44,317 nucleotides of DNA from Planctomicrobium piriforme (GTDB lineage: Bacteria > Planctomycetota > Planctomycetia > Pirellulales > UBA1268). Shown one piece after another: positions 44,260 to 44,317 of this stretch. The notes under the pieces are model-generated. The model saw only the letters and a program-made list of their open reading frames with translations, did not search any database and had not been told where the DNA came from. The position numbers and the translations under genes are program-made. The DNA lies in NCBI GenBank assembly GCA_945861585.1, contig CAMAVC010000019.1:1-44317 (forward strand). Direction: 5' to 3'. Within the stretch, counting starts at the first letter, position 1. Each line of letters begins with the position of its first letter.

Positions 44260-44317
44260 GACAGGCGTCAGCCTGATTCTTCCTCAACTCGCCCACACCG
44301 GCTTCGGGCTCCCCATA
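44257..44317 (+). repeat. intergenic repeat family, copy F (cut by window end)
   Basis: It begins TAGGACAGGCGTCAGCCTGA at the ribD stop codon and runs off the window with CCGGCTTCGGGCTCCCCATA, which is the inverted end of copy C (ATATGGGGAGCCCGAAGCCGG). So the second subfamily has the same TAGGACAGGC edge. Confidence 0.75.

Overview
The window looks like a chromosomal piece of a high-GC planctomycete, probably of the Pirellula type. The basis is family content: a GDSL / PVC-type dehydrogenase / HEAT / haem-binding fusion of the Pirellula-Verrucomicrobium type, Tat-exported Gfo/Idh/MocA and NHL proteins, a TIGR03790-like protein, a WD40 protein with a planctomycete-style tail, and many short conserved proteins of unknown function. 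I recognised no rRNA, tRNA, CRISPR array, transposase, integrase or phage gene. This is a genome-core-like region with a striking intergenic repeat family.

Layout. 1-1130: 3' part of a WD40 repeat protein. 1179-8028: a tight plus-strand run of an anchored hypothetical, thiS, thiG, hisF, pilT, a membrane-fused GspE/PilB-like pseudo-ATPase, a CvpA-like membrane protein and a DUF4190-like membrane protein. It meets epmA and a universal stress gene on the minus strand. 10030-12123: metG (minus), divergent from a thioredoxin-trypsin fusion (12347-14020), followed by a histidine phosphatase. 15091-19954: a six-gene minus-strand operon (M28 peptidase, lipoyl-like protein, lnt, anchored coiled coil, a 54-residue membrane protein, MtfA-like peptidase), divergent from a TIGR03790-like protein. 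22335-23615: a PQQ-type propeller, divergent from a 1347-residue protein of unknown function, then a LipB-like protein and lipA. 30095-30433: glnB (P-II), with a sigma-54-like promoter. 30721-38971: an exported oxidoreductive cluster (NHL propeller, giant GDSL/dehydrogenase/haem protein, Gfo/Idh/MocA oxidoreductase, two HEAT proteins). 39416-40810: a sigma-54 activator with a degenerate receiver, divergent from a SEC-C-like repeat protein. 43150-44259: ribD.

The most unusual signal is between genes. Five long gaps (9490-9953, 14692-15093, 21791-22296, 29521-30074, 38969-39418) and the window's end (44257 on) hold copies of one modular repeat family. It has palindromic TAGGACAGGC edges, a roughly 145-bp module with inverted ends, and in three copies a roughly 80-90-bp block of three hairpins whose stems change in step while their loops stay fixed. 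Four of the five internal copies lie between convergent genes. In four genes the TAG stop codon is the first three bases of the repeat edge. This family is the best candidate here for an undescribed mobile or structured-RNA element.

A second theme is catalytic loss inside familiar folds: a GspE/PilB relative without Walker residues, a LipB relative without the catalytic Lys and Cys, a lipoyl-like domain without its lysine, and a receiver-like domain without its phospho-acceptor. These were read by eye from the sequence and need alignment to confirm.
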